A stretch of 8,555 nt of DNA from JANWLD01 sp036276695. GTDB taxonomy: Bacteria; Patescibacteriota; Saccharimonadia; Saccharimonadales; 2-12-FULL-41-12. The notes under the pieces were generated by a model. The model worked only from the letters and a program-made list of their open reading frames with translations, searched no databases and was not told where the DNA came from. The stretch covers positions 1 to 8,555 of the forward strand of contig DASUOI010000020.1 in NCBI GenBank assembly GCA_036276695.1, given 5' to 3'. A program made the translations under genes and the position numbers. This document shows positions 6,632 through 8,555 of this stretch, piece by piece. Every line of letters begins with the position of its first letter. Positions within the stretch are counted from its first letter, which is position 1.

Positions 6632-6640
6632 TGATAAAAT
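6632..6640 (+). promoter_or_regulatory. Possible extended -10 before the secreted helical protein gene
   Basis: TG, one base, then TAAAAT (6635-6640) ends 13 nt before the ATG at 6654. An overlapping alternative box, TATGAT, lies at 6630-6635, with a poor -35 (TTATTA, 6607-6612) 17 bp upstream. The leader would be under 15 nt and lacks a Shine-Dalgarno. Confidence 0.35.
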
Positions 6641-6653
6641 TAACTGAAGAATT

Positions 6654-7232
6654 ATGATTAAAAAACTTAGCTTTATATCTGTTTTTATTTTATTGTTTTG
6701 CACGGTTAGCGTGAGTGCTCAAGACGCGGAAAACAAGCCTTCTTCGCGCAATGACGGCTTGGATCAAAGGGTCACGGAAAGATTAAAAAACCTGACAGCC
6801 GACCTGGACGATAACGAGATAAAAGCTTTGAAGGCAAAGTGCAAAGCGGCCCAAAACAGAATCAGATTCGTCAGGCAGGCGGCCGACACGTATTATTCAG
6901 GCCGAAGTGAGAGAGTAGACAAGATACTTGATGACCTATCAACTCTGAGCGAAACCCTCAAAGGCCAGGGAGTAGAAGCTGGATCAATAGATAAGAAAAT
7001 AGAAGAAATAACCCAGCTGAGGGAAAAGGCCGACGCTACTTATAAAAATTATCTTTTGGCGGTCAATGATTCAGTCGCTATAAATTGCGAGACAAGCCCG
7101 GAGGGCTTCAGGCTCTCGGTAGACGATGCTAAGAAACAATTTTCCGACCTGCAGGAACTGAGAAGTGCTTTAACAAATTTAATCAAAGTCGAGCTAAGAC
7201 AAGACCTGACCGGTATCAAGGATAATTTATAA
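6654..7232 (+). CDS. Secreted alpha-helical, coiled-coil-like protein of unknown function
   Basis: There are 192 residues. The N-terminus is a clean signal peptide: basic MIKK, a hydrophobic core (~5-18) and a VSA cleavage site after residue 22. No lipobox is present, since the Cys at 16 lies inside the core, so the product is probably released or held by partners. The mature part is almost entirely charged heptad-like helix (~36-105, ~110-135, ~155-190), with no catalytic motif. Its only two cysteines, Cys63 and Cys145, lie in different helices and could form one disulphide. The start is set by the signal peptide. It sits 40 bp after the propeller gene and 2 bp before a small membrane protein gene, so the three likely act together in the envelope. 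I do not recognise a family. Confidence 0.85.
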   Translation: MIKKLSFISVFILLFCTVSVSAQDAENKPSSRNDGLDQRVTERLKNLTADLDDNEIKALKAKCKAAQNRIRFVRQAADTYYSGRSERVDKILDDLSTLSETLKGQGVEAGSIDKKIEEITQLREKADATYKNYLLAVNDSVAINCETSPEGFRLSVDDAKKQFSDLQELRSALTNLIKVELRQDLTGIKDNL

Positions 7233-7234
7233 AT

Positions 7235-7663
7235 ATGGAAGAAAGAAAAGCACCTCCGCCTCAAAGAGGAAACATTGACGGCATAAGACCGCGCCGATTG
7301 AGCGGTGAAAACCAACCGCCGGACAACGTCCAAGTAGAGGGAAATTCTCAGAAAGCTTTAGGCCAGCAACCGGACCAAAACCAGCAGGCAGATAAGCCAG
7401 CTGAGAAAAAACCAAAAAGCGGCAAAAACCTGGCCGTCATAATACCGGCGGTCATTATTTTTATCGGCCTATCTGCCCTAGCGATTTACGCGGGTATTCA
7501 GAAGAACAGAGATGGCCAACAAGGACAAGAAACCGGCTCAACCCAGGCAAGCAAGAACGAAGCTAGTAATTTGATTGACAAGACTATAAATGAAATTGAT
7601 CAGCTTAATGATCAGCCCGACAGTTCAGGCGAAGGTTTAAGCGATGAAAAGCTCGGTCTATAA
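7235..7663 (+). CDS. Small single-span membrane protein with Pro/Gln-rich tail
   Basis: There are 142 residues and no recognised family. Residues 1-64 are Pro/Gln/Arg-rich and low in complexity, ending in a basic stretch (KPAEKKPKSGK). A single hydrophobic span follows at ~66-88. The external tail (~89-142) is polar, with a short helical segment (ASNLIDKTINEIDQL). The basic side before the span predicts N-in, C-out, the same plan as the larger propeller protein upstream but without a folded domain. The ATG lies 2 nt after the previous TAA. AAGGA at 7218-7222 is a candidate Shine-Dalgarno, though at 12 nt it is rather far. The last 20 nt overlap the start of tsaC in another frame. The position suggests an accessory or adaptor for the envelope proteins; this is inference. 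Confidence 0.8.
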   Translation: MEERKAPPPQRGNIDGIRPRRLSGENQPPDNVQVEGNSQKALGQQPDQNQQADKPAEKKPKSGKNLAVIIPAVIIFIGLSALAIYAGIQKNRDGQQGQETGSTQASKNEASNLIDKTINEIDQLNDQPDSSGEGLSDEKLGL

Positions 7664-8249
7664 GATTCTTCAGATAACAGATCCTGAGCTGATTCAAATT
7701 TTACGCGCCGGAGGAATCGCAGTAATTCCGACGGACACGGTTTACGGCGTATGTGTTGCCGCGCAGGATAAGATGGCCGTAGAAAGACTGTATAGACTCA
7801 AAAAGCGCGAGTCAAAGCCCGGCACGATAGTCGCTTCGTCTATAGACAAGCTGGTTGAGCTGGGCATAAAACGCCGTTATCTAAAAGCAGTTGAGCAATA
7901 TTGGCCGGGGCCTATAAGCATTGAGATTCCTCACGGCTTGGATTACCTAAGCCAGTCCACCGGGAGACAGGCTTTCAGGGTGGTCGCAGAACCGAGCTTG
8001 ATCAAGCTACTTGAGAAAACCGGTCCTCTCCTGACATCCAGCGCTAACCAGCCTGGCGAGAAGCCGGCGGTGAATATAGATGAAGCTATTGAATATTTCG
8101 GTAAAGACGTAGATGCTTATATAGACGGAGGGGATTTGTCCGAGCGTAAATCATCTACGCTTATCAGGGTAGTTGACGACGCGGTTGAGGTTATCAGAGA
8201 AGGTTCGGTTAAAATAGATGAAAGCGGGAGAATAATTGATGAAGCTTAA
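7644..8249 (+). CDS. tsaC: Threonylcarbamoyl-AMP synthase (YrdC/Sua5 domain)
   Basis: This cytoplasmic enzyme makes threonylcarbamoyl-AMP from Thr, bicarbonate and ATP, the first step of t6A37 modification of ANN-decoding tRNAs; TsaD/TsaB/TsaE then transfer the group. The 201-residue length is that of a stand-alone YrdC domain without the Sua5 C-terminal domain. Visible motifs are PTDTVYG (29-35), the KR of LKKRESKPG (~52-60), WPGP (87-90), the nucleotide-binding TSSAN (131-135) and STLIRV (171-176). The usual Pro-Leu after KPxxKP is Pro-Gly here, a mild oddity. The ATG at 7644 lies 20 nt inside the preceding gene; GAAGG at 7631-7635 is 8 nt upstream and supports it. Its 3' end overlaps the MazG-like gene by 11 nt, so these genes are translated from one message. 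YciO-like paralogues share the fold, so the exact role is a little less sure than the family. Confidence 0.9.
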   Translation: MKSSVYKILQITDPELIQILRAGGIAVIPTDTVYGVCVAAQDKMAVERLYRLKKRESKPGTIVASSIDKLVELGIKRRYLKAVEQYWPGPISIEIPHGLDYLSQSTGRQAFRVVAEPSLIKLLEKTGPLLTSSANQPGEKPAVNIDEAIEYFGKDVDAYIDGGDLSERKSSTLIRVVDDAVEVIREGSVKIDESGRIIDEA

Positions 8250-8555
8250 TGATTACCAGAAACAAGCCACGACAACCGATACTTTCGGCGATCAGTCGCC
8301 GGATGATTTACTGGCCAGCGACCCGGCCTACACGGCCAAAATATTAGGACTGGTAGGCGAGTCCGGCGAAGTAGCCGAGAAATACAAAAAGATTATTCGA
8401 GATAAAAAAGGGAAAATCAGCCAGGCTGACAGGGATGAATTGGTCAAGGAGCTTGGCGACGTACTCTGGTACATTGGGCTTTTGGCGAAGTATCTAGGCG
8501 TATCCCTGGAAGAGGTAGCCTCGCAAAACTTAGACAAGCTTTCCAGCCGAAAATC
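8239..8555 (+). CDS. MazG-like nucleoside triphosphate pyrophosphohydrolase, 3' end cut by window edge
   Basis: 105 codons are visible, running to the right edge with no stop. The product belongs to the all-alpha MazG/dUTPase-like NTP pyrophosphatases, which hydrolyse (d)NTPs to NMP and PPi and clean up aberrant nucleotides. The Mg-binding signature EXXE-n-EXXD is intact: Glu41 and Glu44 (GESGEVAEKYKK), then Glu71 and Asp74 (KELGDVLWYIG), 26 residues apart. The tail NLDKLSSRK matches the N-x-x-K-L-x-x-R-K pattern near the end of this family, so probably only about 10-30 residues are missing. The ATG lies 11 nt inside tsaC; GGGAG at 8226-8230, 8 nt upstream, is a good Shine-Dalgarno and decides the start against the out-of-frame ATG at 8249. 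Exact substrate unknown. Confidence 0.88.
   Translation, partial: MKLNDYQKQATTTDTFGDQSPDDLLASDPAYTAKILGLVGESGEVAEKYKKIIRDKKGKISQADRDELVKELGDVLWYIGLLAKYLGVSLEEVASQNLDKLSSRK

Noticed and set aside
1..8555. Alternative genetic code with TGA as Gly
   Set aside because: All genes reach expected family lengths under the standard code, and TGA is not needed inside any conserved domain.
1..8555. CRISPR array, insertion sequence, prophage or attachment site
   Set aside because: No regularly spaced direct repeats, transposase, integrase or terminal inverted repeats were seen.

Overview
The window reads as a piece of a small bacterial genome, most likely from the Candidate Phyla Radiation (Patescibacteria). 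Saccharibacteria is my best guess, held at moderate confidence. The hints are a compact archaeal-type AspRS of 437 residues carrying the residues expected of a non-discriminating enzyme, tightly packed or overlapping genes, several single-span surface proteins without known names, and mid-range GC with frequent ATA isoleucine codons. The standard bacterial code fits every gene. All seven visible stop codons are TAA.

Left part (1-1148): a membrane-anchored subtilisin-family (S8) protease lies on the minus strand and runs off the left edge. Its catalytic domain carries a duplicated Asp-rich, Cys-containing segment between the catalytic Asp and His. It diverges from aspS across a 122-bp spacer that holds a perfect TTGACA-17-TATAAT promoter for the protease, an extended -10 for aspS, and three copies of an AACACC element.

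Middle (1149-4368): aspS is followed by a two-gene ABC-2 exporter, an ATPase and a permease joined by a TAATG overlap. The AspRS should supply Asp-tRNA for both Asp and Asn codons, with an amidotransferase (not in the window) making Asn-tRNA.

Spacer (4369-4609): 241 bp without a gene. It holds three consecutive hairpins, a competing long-range helix that reuses one arm of the first hairpin, and a TATAAT box.

Right part (4610-8555): three envelope proteins stand in a row. The first has a cytoplasmic acidic tail, one membrane span, two Ig-like repeats and a probable seven-bladed propeller. The second is a secreted or periplasmic-like helical protein. The third is a small single-span protein with a Pro/Gln-rich tail. 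Then come tsaC (YrdC/Sua5, for the tRNA t6A modification) and a MazG-like NTP pyrophosphohydrolase cut by the right edge. These last genes overlap or nearly touch, so they look co-transcribed. A recurring pattern is that genes likely to start a transcript have -10 boxes only 7-13 nt before the ATG and no Shine-Dalgarno, while genes inside operons have one.
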